Below are positions 21,932 to 33,840 of a stretch of 64,000 nt of DNA, piece by piece. Numbering within the stretch: the stretch's first letter is position 1; each line of letters starts with the position of its first letter. The notes below the pieces were generated by a model, which had not been told where the DNA came from, made no database searches, and worked only from the letters and a program-made list of their open reading frames with translations. The stretch is from positions 1 through 64,000 of the forward strand of contig NZ_CABPSC010000007.1 in the NCBI RefSeq assembly GCF_902459585.1. The letters run 5' to 3'. The translations under genes were made by a program, and so were the position numbers. Origin of the DNA: Pandoraea nosoerga. Lineage in GTDB: Bacteria; Pseudomonadota; Gammaproteobacteria; Burkholderiales; Burkholderiaceae.

Positions 21932-21945
21932 GATCGTCCCCCGTC

Positions 21946-23301
21946 TCAAGCCGCGAGCACGCGCACGGTTTCCACCCCGTTGCGCAGATAGCCAGCCGGA
22001 TTCCACAGCGATTGCAGCGGTTGCGTAACGCCTGCCCGATTCGTGGCACGAACCTTCAGCGCGTATTCGCCGGGCTGCGCTGGCGTGAACGACGCCGTCC
22101 ACTCGCGAAACGAGTACTTCGAGAGTTCTTCGCCGAGCTGTGCGACCTGCCACGTCTGCCCGCCATCGGAGGAGAACTGGACGTCGCGAATGCCTTCGCC
22201 GCCGTCGAACGCAATGCCGCGCACACGCACCGCCTTGCCCGCCGCCACGCGCTGGCCGTCGGTGTGGCTGGTCACGAACGAGCGCACCGTGAAGCGGCCG
22301 ATCGGCTTCGTTTTCTGCGGCGCGGCGCCTGGGGCCACGCAATTGCAGTCGTTGTCGGGAATGCGATACGCGCTGGCCATCCAGAAGCCGTCGAATACCT
22401 TGTCGATGACGTTGATGTCGACCAGATGCTTGACCCAGTACGTGCCGTAATAGCCCGGCACGACCAGACGCACGGGAAAGCCGTTGAGCATGGGCAGGTC
22501 CTGGCCGTTCATCGCGAACGCGATCATCACTTCGCCGTCCATCGCGTGCTCGATGTCGAGCGCTTTCACGAACTCCGGCGTGGCCGGCACGATCGGGCGG
22601 TCGAGCCCTTCGAACGTGACCTGCTTCGCGCCGGGCGAGACGCCGGCGCGCTCCAGGATCCGCTTGAGCGGGATGCCGCGCCAGCGCGCGTTGCCCATCG
22701 CCCCATTGGCGATCTGCCCGCCGCCCACGCGCGGCTCGAAGAAGCCCCGGCTGTTGCCGGAGCACTGGTGTACGGCCACGAGTTCCACCGGCGCGCCGTA
22801 ATCCTTCTTGAGCGAGTCGAGCGAGATTTCCAGCGGCCTGGCGACGCTGCCGCCCACGCGAATGCGGTGCTTCGCCGGGTCGATGTCGGTCGGAATACCC
22901 GCGAGGTGGTAACGGACGAAAAAGGCGTCGTTTGGCGTGATGAGGCCATCGTTGAACACTTCGAACGGCGTCTCGAGCTGCGGCGGGCGTGCCGTGAGCC
23001 GGATCAGCGGCCGCTTCTGGGGGTACGCGACCAGCTCGCGCTCGCCGTTGGCGAACGGCAGCGTGACCGTCTGCGGCGCGGCGGCCGCGGCGATCACGTC
23101 GAGCGCGCGGCCCGCAAGGCTGGCGCCTACGCCGAGCGCACCGGCGCGTCGCAGAAAACGGCGGCGCGAGGCAGCAGCGAGCGGTGATTCGAGGGGCGGG
23201 GCGGCCAGCAGGGCGTCGCCGGGCGGCGCGGCGGACAGCGAGGTGGACAGTGGGGCGGCATGCGGCGCCGTGGGGGCGGCGCTCTGATCGTGCGACTTCA
23301 T
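21946..23301 (-). CDS. sorA: Sulfite dehydrogenase molybdenum subunit (sulfite oxidase family)
   Basis: SorA is a periplasmic molybdoenzyme that oxidises sulfite to sulfate. It has 451 residues. A twin-arginine signal (ASRRRFLRRAGALGVG, near residues 44-60) follows an unusually long N-terminal extension rich in Ala and Pro. The molybdenum-coordinating Cys is about residue 180 in VHQCSGNSRG, followed by PRVGGGQIANGAMGNARWRG. A C-terminal Mo-co dimerisation domain contains SFVTSHTDG and FSSDGGQTW. The ATG at 23301 has AGGAGA upstream. It is paired with sorB, giving a second sulfite-oxidising system besides SoxCD. Confidence 0.92.
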   Translation of the reverse strand: MKSHDQSAAPTAPHAAPLSTSLSAAPPGDALLAAPPLESPLAAASRRRFLRRAGALGVGASLAGRALDVIAAAAAPQTVTLPFANGERELVAYPQKRPLIRLTARPPQLETPFEVFNDGLITPNDAFFVRYHLAGIPTDIDPAKHRIRVGGSVARPLEISLDSLKKDYGAPVELVAVHQCSGNSRGFFEPRVGGGQIANGAMGNARWRGIPLKRILERAGVSPGAKQVTFEGLDRPIVPATPEFVKALDIEHAMDGEVMIAFAMNGQDLPMLNGFPVRLVVPGYYGTYWVKHLVDINVIDKVFDGFWMASAYRIPDNDCNCVAPGAAPQKTKPIGRFTVRSFVTSHTDGQRVAAGKAVRVRGIAFDGGEGIRDVQFSSDGGQTWQVAQLGEELSKYSFREWTASFTPAQPGEYALKVRATNRAGVTQPLQSLWNPAGYLRNGVETVRVLAA

Positions 23302-23453
23302 CGGATCGTCTCCTGTAGGACTTCTCATGGCGCGAACGACGTGTGAGCGCGTGCGCACCGGCAACCTCAGCGTGCAACGAATGCCTGCATGGTCGGAGAT
23401 TCTGCCGACGTTGTCAAATTTCCGGAACGTTATATACCGTTTAATACTTCGCT

Positions 23454-25961
<2,508 letters not shown>

Positions 25962-26357
25962 ACTTAAAGTGAATCCTGAGAAGTTTCGCTAAACCCCGGA
26001 TTTGAGTCGCCTTTCCGGTGGGCTCGAAATGCTTGTGGATAACTATGTTGAGAACTGTGGGGACTATCGTCCGTCAGCCTCGCCGCACGGCCTTCGCGCC
26101 GTATGGCGCTGCCGTGCAGGCAGAATCAAAATTGCTTTTTGATCAATAGCTTATGAACAAGCCCCAAAGTATCCCCAACGCATTCCCCGGTTGCGGCGGC
26201 GCAGCGAGAATTTGTGCATAAGTCTTTGGGACAACGCACCAAATTGGAGGACTTCCTCGACTGTTTTTTCCTTGACATTCCATCGCTGGAACGGCGGTCG
26301 GGCTTGCGCGGCAGAAATGCGTTGCGAACCCGCACCGTTACTTGCGTGCATCGCGTC
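25962..26357. other. hemE-priA intergenic region
   Basis: This is about 396 bp between the hemE stop and the priA start. No convincing gene is seen. A TTGTGGATAA (DnaA-box-like) lies at 26033-26042. Local composition is AT-richer than the flanks. Confidence 0.5.
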
Positions 26358-27467
26358 TTACGGCCTCTGGCGCACCTTCCGGCTATAGGAATGCACTTCG
26401 TCGACCAGTGCCGCGACGTGTTCGGGGTCGGTGAACTGCGAAATGCCGTGGCCGAGGTTGAACACATGTCCTGGTGCATTGCCGTAGGCGTCGAGCAGGC
26501 GACGGACCTCGCCGCGAATGGCATCGGGCGACGCGAACAGGGCGGTCGGATCGAAATTGCCTTGCAGTGCACAACGGTCTCCCACGCGGCGGCGCGCGCC
26601 CGCCAGATCGACCGTCCAGTCCAGGCCAATGGCGTCGGGGCCGGTGTCGGCGATCGCTTCGAGCCACTGTCCGCCGCCCTTGGTAAAGACGATGTGCGGA
26701 ACGCGCGCGCCGTTCCATTCGCGATGCACGCCCGCCAGCGCCTGTCGCATATAGGCGAGCGAGAACTGCTGATAACGCCCGTCGGCGAGCGCGCCGCCCC
26801 AGGTGTCGAACACCATGACGGCCTGCGCGCCGGCTTCGATCTGCGCGTTGAGATAGTCGCCGACGGCGCGCGCATTGGTCTCGAGGATGTGCGTCATGAG
26901 GTCGGGACGCTCGTACATCATCGTCTTGACGGTGCGAAAGTCGGACGAGCCCCCGCCTTCGACCATGTAGCACGCGAGTGTCCACGGACTGCCGGAGAAG
27001 CCGATGAGCGGCACGCGGCCGTTCAGCGCGCGGCGAATCTCGCTCACGGCGTCGAACACGTAGCGCAGGCTGTCGAGATCCGGCGAGCGCAGGCGGCGCA
27101 CGTCGTCTTCGGTGCGAAGCGGATGCGCGAAGCGCGGGCCTTCACCGGCTTCGAACGACAGGCCGAGGCCCATGGCGTCGGGAATGGTAAGGATGTCCGA
27201 GAACAGGATGGCGGCGTCCAGCGCGAAGCGCTCGAGCGGCTGCAGCGTGACTTCGGTCGCGTAGGCGGGGTTCTTGGCCAGCGCCAGGAAGCTGCCGGCC
27301 CTGGCGCGTGTGGCGTTGTACTCGGGCAGGTACCGGCCTGCCTGGCGCATCAGCCAGATCGGCGTGTACTCGGTCGGCTGGCGCAGCAGTGCGCGCAGGA
27401 AAGTATCGTTTTGCAGGGCTTGGGACACGTCGAAGCGGTGGTGGAATGGTGTTGGGCAAGCGGCCAT
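26358..27467 (-). CDS. hemE: Uroporphyrinogen decarboxylase
   Basis: HemE removes four acetate carboxyl groups from uroporphyrinogen III to make coproporphyrinogen III in haem synthesis. It has 369 residues, the family norm. The signature [15 protein letters not shown] lies near residues 36-50, and the second signature [16 protein letters not shown] near 157-172. [12 protein letters not shown] contains the catalytic Asp. The C-terminus [16 protein letters not shown] is typical. The start [13 protein letters not shown] gives a normal length. Confidence 0.97.
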   Translation of the reverse strand: MAACPTPFHHRFDVSQALQNDTFLRALLRQPTEYTPIWLMRQAGRYLPEYNATRARAGSFLALAKNPAYATEVTLQPLERFALDAAILFSDILTIPDAMGLGLSFEAGEGPRFAHPLRTEDDVRRLRSPDLDSLRYVFDAVSEIRRALNGRVPLIGFSGSPWTLACYMVEGGGSSDFRTVKTMMYERPDLMTHILETNARAVGDYLNAQIEAGAQAVMVFDTWGGALADGRYQQFSLAYMRQALAGVHREWNGARVPHIVFTKGGGQWLEAIADTGPDAIGLDWTVDLAGARRRVGDRCALQGNFDPTALFASPDAIRGEVRRLLDAYGNAPGHVFNLGHGISQFTDPEHVAALVDEVHSYSRKVRQRP

Positions 27468-27711
27468 TTTACTCGGGTATCCGGGGGCCAGCCCTCGGCC
27501 GGCCGTTATGTCGCGGATTCATGTTCCGCGGTTTATGCCGCGGACTGATAAAGACTCGTTGGCGCGAGCGCGCGCTGTCATTACCATGAGGGGCTCGCTT
27601 CACCGCTTCACGGCCCCCGCATCCCGGCTGGGCGCGCGAGATTGGCGGGCCGCCCCGAACGGTCCGCCAGACAGGCAACTGCGTCACAACGACAACAATC
27701 AGGAGATACGT

Positions 27712-28542
27712 ATGAAAGTCATGATGGCGGCCGCTTGCGCGGCTCACGCGGCGCTCGTGGCGGGCGTGGCATTCGCCGCGACCGCGGCTCAGGCACAACC
27801 GGCCGCACCGCTCGCACCGCCCGCCCCGGCCACCGTACATTCGCGCCTCGACGATGTTCAGAAGGCCGGGACGCTGCGCGCCTGCGCGACGGGCGACTAC
27901 AAGCCGTATTCGTATCGCCGTCCCGACGGGCAATTCGAAGGCATCGACGTCGATCTGGTCGCTTCGCTCGCCAAGTCGCTCGGGGTGAAGCCGGTGATCG
28001 TCCCGACCACGTGGAAGGGGCTGATGGACGACTTTACCGCCGGCAAGTGCGACATCGCCGTGGGCGGCATCTCCGTCACGCTCGATCGGGCCGCCCGCGC
28101 TTATTACAGCAGCGTCGTCATGGTCGACGGCAAGTCGCCGATCGTGCGCTGCGCCGACGTGGCGAAGTACCAGACGCTCGCCGATCTGAACAAGCCGAGC
28201 ACGCGCGCGATCGCGAATCCCGGCGGCACCAACGAACGCTTCGCGCGTCAGTACCTGCCCAATGCAACGCTCACGATCTACCCGGACAACGTGACAATCT
28301 TCAGGCAGATCGCCGATGGCAAGGCCGACGTCATGGTCACGGACGCCTCGGAGACGCTGCTCCAGCACAAGCTCAACCCCTCGCTCTGCCCGGTGAACCC
28401 GGACAAGCCGCTCCAGTTCGGCGAGAAGGCCTACCTGCTGCCGCGCGGCGACGACATCTTCAAGCACTATGTCGACCAGTGGCTCAACCTCGCGCAAAAG
28501 ACCGGCGAGTATCAGGCGGTGGTCGACAAGTGGCTTAAATAA
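27712..28542 (+). CDS. pheC: Periplasmic cyclohexadienyl dehydratase, PheC type
   Basis: This is a secreted protein of 276 residues with the type II periplasmic binding-protein fold. It has a Sec signal ending around AATAAQAQPA. At first glance it looks like an amino-acid ABC transporter binding protein. However, TGDYKPYSYR, VVPTTWKGLMDDF, NPGGTNERFARQYL, PDNVTIFRQIADGKADVMVTDA and EKAYLLPRGDDIFKHYVDQWL follow the pattern of PheC, which converts prephenate or arogenate to phenylpyruvate or phenylalanine. AGGAGA precedes the ATG. No transporter genes lie nearby, which also favours an enzyme. Confidence 0.75.
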   Translation: MKVMMAAACAAHAALVAGVAFAATAAQAQPAAPLAPPAPATVHSRLDDVQKAGTLRACATGDYKPYSYRRPDGQFEGIDVDLVASLAKSLGVKPVIVPTTWKGLMDDFTAGKCDIAVGGISVTLDRAARAYYSSVVMVDGKSPIVRCADVAKYQTLADLNKPSTRAIANPGGTNERFARQYLPNATLTIYPDNVTIFRQIADGKADVMVTDASETLLQHKLNPSLCPVNPDKPLQFGEKAYLLPRGDDIFKHYVDQWLNLAQKTGEYQAVVDKWLK

Positions 28543-28594
28543 GGGACATGTCGGTTCGCGCCGGTCAGCAGGTGAGGCGATTCACCCGCTGACC

Positions 28595-28622
28595 GAAGGC
28601 TCCAGGCCGGGCTGGAGCCTTC
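28595..28622. terminator. Bidirectional hairpin between pheC and the convergent hydrolase
   Basis: A perfect 10-bp stem (GAAGGCTCCA / TGGAGCCTTC) with an 8-base loop lies between two convergent genes. T tracts on both sides are weak. Confidence 0.6.
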
Positions 28623-28628
28623 CAAGCG

Positions 28629-29567
28629 TCAGCCGAGCCAATCGCGCAGGCGTTGCGCCGCGTCGTGCATCACCAGCCTCGCCTGCGGCACGAACGGCTG
28701 CAATCTCGCGAAGCTGTGCGTCAGTCCCGACGCTTCTATTACCTCGGCGCGCCCCCCCGACTGCGCGACGAACTGCGCATACGCCAGCGCCTCGTCGTGC
28801 AGCGGATCGTATTGCGCCGCGATGACCAGCGTATTGGGCAACGGGTGCCGTGGCGCCTGCGCCGTCAGGTTCACCCGCACGTCGTCCGCCGCCGGCTCCA
28901 CGTCGCTCAGATAGTGCTTCCAGTACCAGCGCATTTCGTCGCGCGTGAGACCCGTGCCGCTGGCCAGGCGCTCGTAGCTCGGCGTGTCGAACCGGTATTG
29001 CACGACGGGGTAGATCAACAACTGGGCGCCCACCATGCCCGGATGCCTGTCGTTGAACCATGCCGCCGCCTGCGCCGCCAGATGGCCGCCAGCGCTGTCG
29101 CCGGCCACCGCGAGGCGGTCCAGGCTCAGTCCCAGACGCGCCCGCTGCTCGGCCGCCCACGCCAGCGCCTCGCGTGCATCGTCGGCTGCCGCGGGGAACG
29201 GGTGCTCCGGGGCGAGCCGGTAATCGACGCTCAACACCGCCACGTCGCCATCCTGCGCAAGAAAGGCGGTGAGGGTGCCGTGCGTGTCGACATCTCCCAC
29301 GACCCACCCGCCGCCATGGAAGTACACGACGAGCGGCACCTGTCGGCCGACCGGGCGGTACAGCCGGGCGCGCAGATGGCGTCCCGGCAGCGGAATCTCG
29401 AACGTCTCGCTGCGCAGGCCCGCCGGCAACGGACGCAAGGCTTCGGTGGCAACGGTCGCGAACCTGGCGCGCACCGCCTGCGGGCTCGGCGGGGCAGCGT
29501 CGGCGGGCTCGGGATACTTGCGAGCCATCTGGTCGTAGTAGGCGAGAAGGTCAGCGTCGATGGTCAT
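28629..29567 (-). CDS. Alpha/beta hydrolase of the hormone-sensitive lipase family
   Basis: This is a predicted carboxylesterase of 312 residues with no signal peptide. The oxyanion-hole motif is YFHGGGWV, and the nucleophile Ser sits in GDSAGG. The acid is probably the Asp in QYDPLHDE and the base the His in GLTHSFAR. This order (HGGG before GDSAG) marks the HSL or class IV esterase group. Related enzymes act on short-chain esters; the real substrate is unknown. No strong ribosome binding site is seen before the ATG. Confidence 0.88.
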   Translation of the reverse strand: MTIDADLLAYYDQMARKYPEPADAAPPSPQAVRARFATVATEALRPLPAGLRSETFEIPLPGRHLRARLYRPVGRQVPLVVYFHGGGWVVGDVDTHGTLTAFLAQDGDVAVLSVDYRLAPEHPFPAAADDAREALAWAAEQRARLGLSLDRLAVAGDSAGGHLAAQAAAWFNDRHPGMVGAQLLIYPVVQYRFDTPSYERLASGTGLTRDEMRWYWKHYLSDVEPAADDVRVNLTAQAPRHPLPNTLVIAAQYDPLHDEALAYAQFVAQSGGRAEVIEASGLTHSFARLQPFVPQARLVMHDAAQRLRDWLG

Positions 29568-29717
29568 GTCGGCAGTGCTCGGTGCTCAGCGCTTGGTGGT
29601 TAGAGAATTCGTCGTTATTTCCGGAAACGGGAGTGCTTCGGTTCTGCGAGCGATCGATGCGCGGCGGCGCGCGGCGCATTCCCCCCGAGGGCGGCGCAGG
29701 CCGCTCACGCCGGGGCT

Positions 29718-30191
29718 TCACCGTGGGTTCGCATGCTGCCGGGCGTGGCCGCCCTGCATCAGCCAGCGCTGATGCTCGATCTTGACGCAGCGGTCCATCA
29801 CGACATCGAGCCCGGCGGCCAGCGCGAGTGCGGCCGCCTCGTCGTTTTCGATGCCGAGTTGCATCCACAAACTGTTCGCGCCGATGGCCACAGCCTCCTG
29901 GGCGATCGGCGGAATGCCGCCGCTGCGCCGGAAGCAATCGACCATCTGGATCTTTACCCCCTCGGCCCGCAGCGCATCGGCCGCTTCGGTGAGGCTCGCG
30001 TACACGGTCTCGCCGAGAATCGTCGCGTCGGAATCCGCCGCCTGCGGATTGACCGGCACGATCCGGTAGCCATGCTGCTGCATGTAGCGCGACGTGGTGA
30101 AACTCGGCCGGTCCGGCCGCGGCGACAGGCCGACGACCGCGATCACGCGGTCGCGCGCCAGAATCTGTCCCAGACGTTCGATGGTGTCCAT
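29718..30191 (-). CDS. CoA-binding domain protein (YccU-like)
   Basis: This is a small cytoplasmic protein of 157 residues consisting of one CoA-binding Rossmann domain. The N-terminus IAVVGLSPRPDRPSFTTSRYMQQHGYRIVPVNP matches the nucleotide-binding fold of succinyl-CoA-synthetase-like proteins. MVDCFRRSGGIPPIAQEA and LWMQLGIEN are family hallmarks, as is the late MDRCVKIEHQR. The start at 30191 gives the normal family N-terminus; the frame continues to 30272. The biological role is not established. Confidence 0.85.
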   Translation of the reverse strand: MDTIERLGQILARDRVIAVVGLSPRPDRPSFTTSRYMQQHGYRIVPVNPQAADSDATILGETVYASLTEAADALRAEGVKIQMVDCFRRSGGIPPIAQEAVAIGANSLWMQLGIENDEAAALALAAGLDVVMDRCVKIEHQRWLMQGGHARQHANPR

Positions 30192-30281
30192 GCGAATTCG
30201 GCCCTGCCAGGCCGTGGCTGTAGGGAGAAAAAGCGTGCGCTTCTTGCGCGGCGTTCGTCGTCTGCCGGTCATCTCCGAGCA

Positions 30282-30308
30282 ATTCCCGGGATTTCCGGGA
30301 TTTCCGGG
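30282..30308. repeat. Three tandem 9-bp repeats (ATTYCCGGG)
   Basis: ATTCCCGGG, ATTTCCGGG and ATTTCCGGG follow one another without gaps. Confidence 0.7.
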
Positions 30309-30548
30309 CGGCTGGACACTTTGTTGCCACGCACAAAGAATGACGTTAGCACATTGACGAAGTTCGCGTGAAATGGCCGCCGTAGGGGGCTGTTGACGCA
30401 GCGGGGGGCGCGCTCGGGTGAGCGGCCGATGCCTGTTTCCGCAAGTTATTCAGGAATGCGAACAAAATTGCGCGGACCGGCGTGCGTGCCAGGTCCTTGT
30501 CCGGCAAGGCGTTGGGGACGGCGTGAGCAAAGGTGAAACGCCCGAGGT

Positions 30549-30574
30549 GTTACAACCTGAAACACTTTGTTACC
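30549..30574 (+). promoter_or_regulatory. OmpR-family-like binding box (three 10-bp-spaced repeats)
   Basis: GTTACA, GAAACA and GTTACC start at 30549, 30559 and 30569, exactly 10 bp apart. Tandem 10-bp direct repeats of this kind are typical sites for OmpR/PhoB-family response regulators. They lie about 30-50 bp before a predicted transcript that would end at 30779. Confidence 0.45.
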
Positions 30575-30594
30575 CCTCACGCCATACGTTTCCA

Positions 30595-30779
30595 CCACAA
30601 TGCATCTCAACGCTGATGTGCTTATCCCCCGGTAACGCAGCAGCGCGACTGTATCGGCAAAAGGCGTCCCCCGGCGCGGTTTGCAAGGTGGTTCGATGCA
30701 GTGCTCCGAATCTGGTCTCCTCGCGCTAACCCCGTAGCGTGTGGTTTTGGCGGGCCCGTGTGTCCCGCCATTTTTTTGC
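30595..30779 (+). ncRNA. Candidate small RNA ending in a strong terminator
   Basis: A regulator-like box at 30549-30574 is followed about 175 bp later by a canonical terminator without any protein gene between them. The start near 30595 is a guess from box spacing; the 3' end is defined by the T run. The region could form local stems such as CCGGTAACG with CGACTGTATCGG. No known RNA family is recognised. Confidence 0.4.
30748..30779 (+). terminator. Strong orphan Rho-independent terminator
   Basis: TGGCGGG and CCCGCCA form a 7-bp stem around a 9-base loop and are followed by seven T. No plus-strand protein gene lies upstream for over 2 kb. Confidence 0.8.
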
Positions 30780-31013
30780 CTGCGGCCTCCTACATCTTTC
30801 CTAACCCTTTCTCCGACAAGTGCGAAAAATCGTTCGCTGTCCGAGAAATTCGGAAATGAATTCACTCCTGCGTAATTTGAGAAGCGCATCGGAAGCGCAC
30901 GAGGGGCGCATGAGAGGTGCGCGCGCAATGAAATCGAGCCGGCGCCGCCTTGCGCCTGCACAATACCGGCTCCGAGTCGGCATTGCGTGCGCCGGGGTGC
31001 CGCCGCGGCGTGG

Positions 31014-31802
31014 CTATCGCGTGGCCCGGAGCCACGGTTTGAGCCAGCCGAGTCCGGCGCGCGTCTCGCCCTGCGGGCGATACTCGCACCCCACCCAACC
31101 GCTGTAGCCGAGTTCGTCGAGCAAACGGAAGATGAACGGATAGTTCACCTCGCCCGTGTCAGGCTCGTGACGCGCCGGTACGCCCGCCGCCTGTACATGC
31201 GCGATGTCGGCGATGTGTTGGCGCAGCTTCATGGCGAGATCGCCCTCGGCGATCTGACAGTGGTACGCATCGAACTGCACCTTGAGATTGCTCGCGCCCA
31301 CTTCCTGGCGAATGGCGTGCGCCTGGTCCTGGCGCGTGAGGAAATAGCGCGGAAAATCGCGCACGTTGATCGGCTCGATCAGGAGGGTGACGCCGTGCGC
31401 GGCCGCCTGCTCGCTCGCATAGGCGAGGTTTTCCAGATACACCGCGCGGCATTGCGCCGGCGATTGCGAGGCGTCGGGGCACCCGGCCATCACGTGCAAC
31501 TGGCGGCAGCCGAGCGCGTCGGCGTAGTCGAGGGCGAGCTCGACGCCGTCGCGAAACTGCGCTTCGCGGCCCGGTAGTGCAGCGAGTCCCCGCTCGCCGC
31601 TCGCCCAGTCGCCCGCCGGTGTGTTGAACAGCACCTGCGTGAGCCCGGCATCGTCCAGGCGTGCCCGAATGTCGCGCGCGCAATGCTCGTAGGGAAACAG
31701 GCATTCCACGCCGCGGAAGCCATCGCTGGCCGCTTCGCGGAAACGTTCCAGAAACGGGACTTCCTGATACAGCAGGGTCAGGTTCGCGGCAAATCGCGGC
31801 AT
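31014..31802 (-). CDS. hyi: Hydroxypyruvate isomerase
   Basis: This is a TIM-barrel sugar isomerase-like enzyme of 262 residues, expected to interconvert hydroxypyruvate and tartronate semialdehyde in glyoxylate metabolism. The N-terminus [21 protein letters not shown] and [13 protein letters not shown] are typical of Hyi. Later motifs are [32 protein letters not shown] and the C-terminal [15 protein letters not shown] precedes the ATG at 31802. Genes for glyoxylate carboligase and tartronate semialdehyde reductase are not adjacent, so the pathway context is incomplete. Some relatives act on other sugars. Confidence 0.85.
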   Translation of the reverse strand: MPRFAANLTLLYQEVPFLERFREAASDGFRGVECLFPYEHCARDIRARLDDAGLTQVLFNTPAGDWASGERGLAALPGREAQFRDGVELALDYADALGCRQLHVMAGCPDASQSPAQCRAVYLENLAYASEQAAAHGVTLLIEPINVRDFPRYFLTRQDQAHAIRQEVGASNLKVQFDAYHCQIAEGDLAMKLRQHIADIAHVQAAGVPARHEPDTGEVNYPFIFRLLDELGYSGWVGCEYRPQGETRAGLGWLKPWLRATR

Positions 31803-31860
31803 GAGAAATCTCCGAAGCCCAGGGCGGCCCGACGCGCGCGGGGCCATGCCCGTCACAATA

Positions 31861-32367
31861 TCATTGCCCGTCGATCTGAGGCGCCGCCACGCTGCGCAGT
31901 TGGAAGCGACCGTCGTTGTTGAAGAGCCAGGTCTCGACGGCGCGCACTCGTCCGCTGCTGTCCACGAGCGCCCGGCTTGGCGCGGGCAGCGGACTGGCCC
32001 GCCGCAGGCTCGCCACGGCTATGCGTTCCGCTTCGTGATCGCCGTTGCTGCGGTAGAGCGCCACGCTCGTCACGTTGCCGTTGCGGTCCACCCAGTACTC
32101 GAGCGAGACGACCGAGCGCAGCATCGGTTGGGGATTGCCCGGCGTAATCTCGCGCGCATTGACTTCGGTGACGCGCTGCGCGGCCGCAACCTTGTATTGA
32201 TCGAGCGCGGAGAGCGGCGCCGGGCCGGGTGTCAGATTCAGGACGAGCGGCTTCTTGGGCTCGAAGTCCGGATTGGCACAGCCCGCCCAGAGGAACGTTT
32301 GCGCCGCGAGCGCCCACCACGCGAATGCACGCGCTACCCACCGCCTTTGAGAAAGTTGCGTATTCAT
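31861..32367 (-). CDS. Lipoprotein with TonB C-terminal-like domain
   Basis: This is a predicted outer-membrane or periplasmic lipoprotein of 168 residues. The signal ends in a lipobox-like FLWAGC near residue 30. The later segment [40 protein letters not shown] resembles the TonB C-terminal fold, where a variable-function domain meets peptidoglycan or transporter plugs. GGGAGA lies upstream of the ATG. It is not a true TonB, since it has no membrane anchor helix followed by a Pro-rich spacer. The function is unknown. Confidence 0.65.
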   Translation of the reverse strand: MNTQLSQRRWVARAFAWWALAAQTFLWAGCANPDFEPKKPLVLNLTPGPAPLSALDQYKVAAAQRVTEVNAREITPGNPQPMLRSVVSLEYWVDRNGNVTSVALYRSNGDHEAERIAVASLRRASPLPAPSRALVDSSGRVRAVETWLFNNDGRFQLRSVAAPQIDGQ

Positions 32368-32512
32368 GCGCTGTCTCCCGCAACGTCCGCGACACTTTGC
32401 TTCTTTTCACGTCCCCGCCGCACGCGCCTTGCGCGGCGCGCCCGATGCGCATACGTACTATGCGTGCTGTACGTGTGCGCGCCGGGCCGTCGTTTCCTGC
32501 CGGGCGGTTTGA

Positions 32513-33751
32513 CTACTGCGCGCGAGTGCCGAACGACCAGTTCGGCATGAGCGTGTTGGACGGCAGGTTCTCGTCCTGCAACTTGCGCGCCGTCTCGATG
32601 CCGGCCACCGGCAGCCCGGTCGGATCGAGCAGGCCGATCTGCACGAGCACGCTCGCCTGATCCCAGTAGATGTGTTCGTGCTCGAGCTTGTCGCCACGGA
32701 AACGAACGATGGCGACCAGCGGGATCTCCACGCGGCGTCCGGTGGGCGCCACGCCCGGCAGCATCCAGTCGACGGGCGTCGTATGGGTGAAGCAGAACAG
32801 CAGTTCGTCGACGAGCTGCGTCGCCCCGATGGTGCGCGAGATCGGAATCAGGCGCGTATCCGGCGGATTGCTGTCGACGAAGTGGTTCCGGTAGAAATGC
32901 GCCAGTTGCTGATGGCCGACACCGCCCGTCATCGTGGGAATGTGGTTGACGTAGGGCTCGGCCACCATGGTCTTCATCAGCGGATCGATCTCGCGGGTGG
33001 CGAATTCGTAGGCGCAGTGCGTCTCCCAAAGCGACGCGAAGTCGTAGTGTGGGCCGAGCACGCGGCGCAACGCGCCCACGGTGCGCTGATGCGCGAGTTG
33101 CGTTGCCGCCCGGTTGAAGTGGTCGCCGGGACGCGCGAACGCATGGTCGGCCTCCGGATAGTGGTACAGCGTGACGTTGGCGTGTTCGCCCAGGCGCTCG
33201 GCCAGCGTCGCGCGCACTTCCGGCGGCGCGTACTTGTCGAGTTCGGCGATGTGCAGCACAAGCGGCGGGTGCTCGCCGGCGAGTTCGTCGATATGCTGCT
33301 CCAGGCCCACGCCGTAGTAGCCGACGGCCACGTCCGCGCTCGTGCGCGTGACGGACAGCGCGGCGAGCTTGCCGCCGAGGCAGTACCCCACCACGCCCAC
33401 CCCGCCGACGCATTCGGGCAGCGCGCGCAGCGCGTCCACGGTGGCGCCGACGTCTTCCATGCCGAGATCCACGTCGAAGCTCTGGAACAACGCGAAGGCC
33501 CGCTGCCAGTCGCCGGGCGAGTAGCCGAGCTCGATGCCCGGCTCGATGCGCCAGAACAGATCCGGCGCAAGCACGACATAGCCTTCCTCGGCATAGCGGT
33601 CGGCGAGTTCTCGGATGTAAGCGTTCACACCGAAGATCTCCTGGCATAGCACCAGACCGGGGCCCTTGTGGGCGCCGCCTTCAGGGACTGCCAGGTAGGC
33701 CTGAAAGGTCTTGCCGTCTCGCGACTTGATGCTGATGAAGCGTCCTGCCAT
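32513..33751 (-). CDS. Dienelactone hydrolase fused to a SnoaL/NTF2-like domain
   Basis: This is a 412-residue two-domain protein. The N-terminal ~240 residues are a dienelactone hydrolase: LCQEIFGVNAYIRELADRYAEEGY, the nucleophile Cys in GYCLGGKLA, and the His in PEADHAFARPGD. The C-terminal ~160 residues look like an NTF2/SnoaL-type polyketide cyclase or limonene-hydrolase-like fold (HYDFASLWETHCAYEFATRE, then HFYRNHFV and VAIVRFRGDKLEHEHIYWDQASVLVQIGLLD). GAGGAGG precedes the ATG. The domain pairing suggests action on a ring-cleavage lactone, but the substrate is unknown. Confidence 0.82.
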   Translation of the reverse strand: MAGRFISIKSRDGKTFQAYLAVPEGGAHKGPGLVLCQEIFGVNAYIRELADRYAEEGYVVLAPDLFWRIEPGIELGYSPGDWQRAFALFQSFDVDLGMEDVGATVDALRALPECVGGVGVVGYCLGGKLAALSVTRTSADVAVGYYGVGLEQHIDELAGEHPPLVLHIAELDKYAPPEVRATLAERLGEHANVTLYHYPEADHAFARPGDHFNRAATQLAHQRTVGALRRVLGPHYDFASLWETHCAYEFATREIDPLMKTMVAEPYVNHIPTMTGGVGHQQLAHFYRNHFVDSNPPDTRLIPISRTIGATQLVDELLFCFTHTTPVDWMLPGVAPTGRRVEIPLVAIVRFRGDKLEHEHIYWDQASVLVQIGLLDPTGLPVAGIETARKLQDENLPSNTLMPNWSFGTRAQ

Positions 33752-33840
33752 GTCACTGCCTCCTCAAAAAAAGCCACCGTGCGACGCAGACGCTCCTTGC
33801 CTATCTTAGGCGTCGCCCGCGCGATGCGCAGCGCGGTTAA

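Larger units (their letters stand above)
30192..31013. other. Gene-poor intergenic region (822 bp)
   Basis: No convincing protein gene is seen. The region holds a 9-bp tandem repeat (30282-30308), three 10-bp-spaced GWWAC repeats (30549-30574), and a strong orphan terminator (30748-30779). Short frames here lack ribosome binding sites and family resemblance. Confidence 0.6.

Noticed and set aside
26033-26042. A DnaA box near priA as a chromosomal origin marker
   Set aside because: It is a single box without a cluster, dnaA/dnaN or rpmH genes; chance occurrence is likely.
30418-30729. A 103-codon plus-strand frame in the 822-bp intergenic gap
   Set aside because: It has no ribosome binding site, its start lies before the regulator-like box and the sequence is of random composition. 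An sRNA fits the terminator better.
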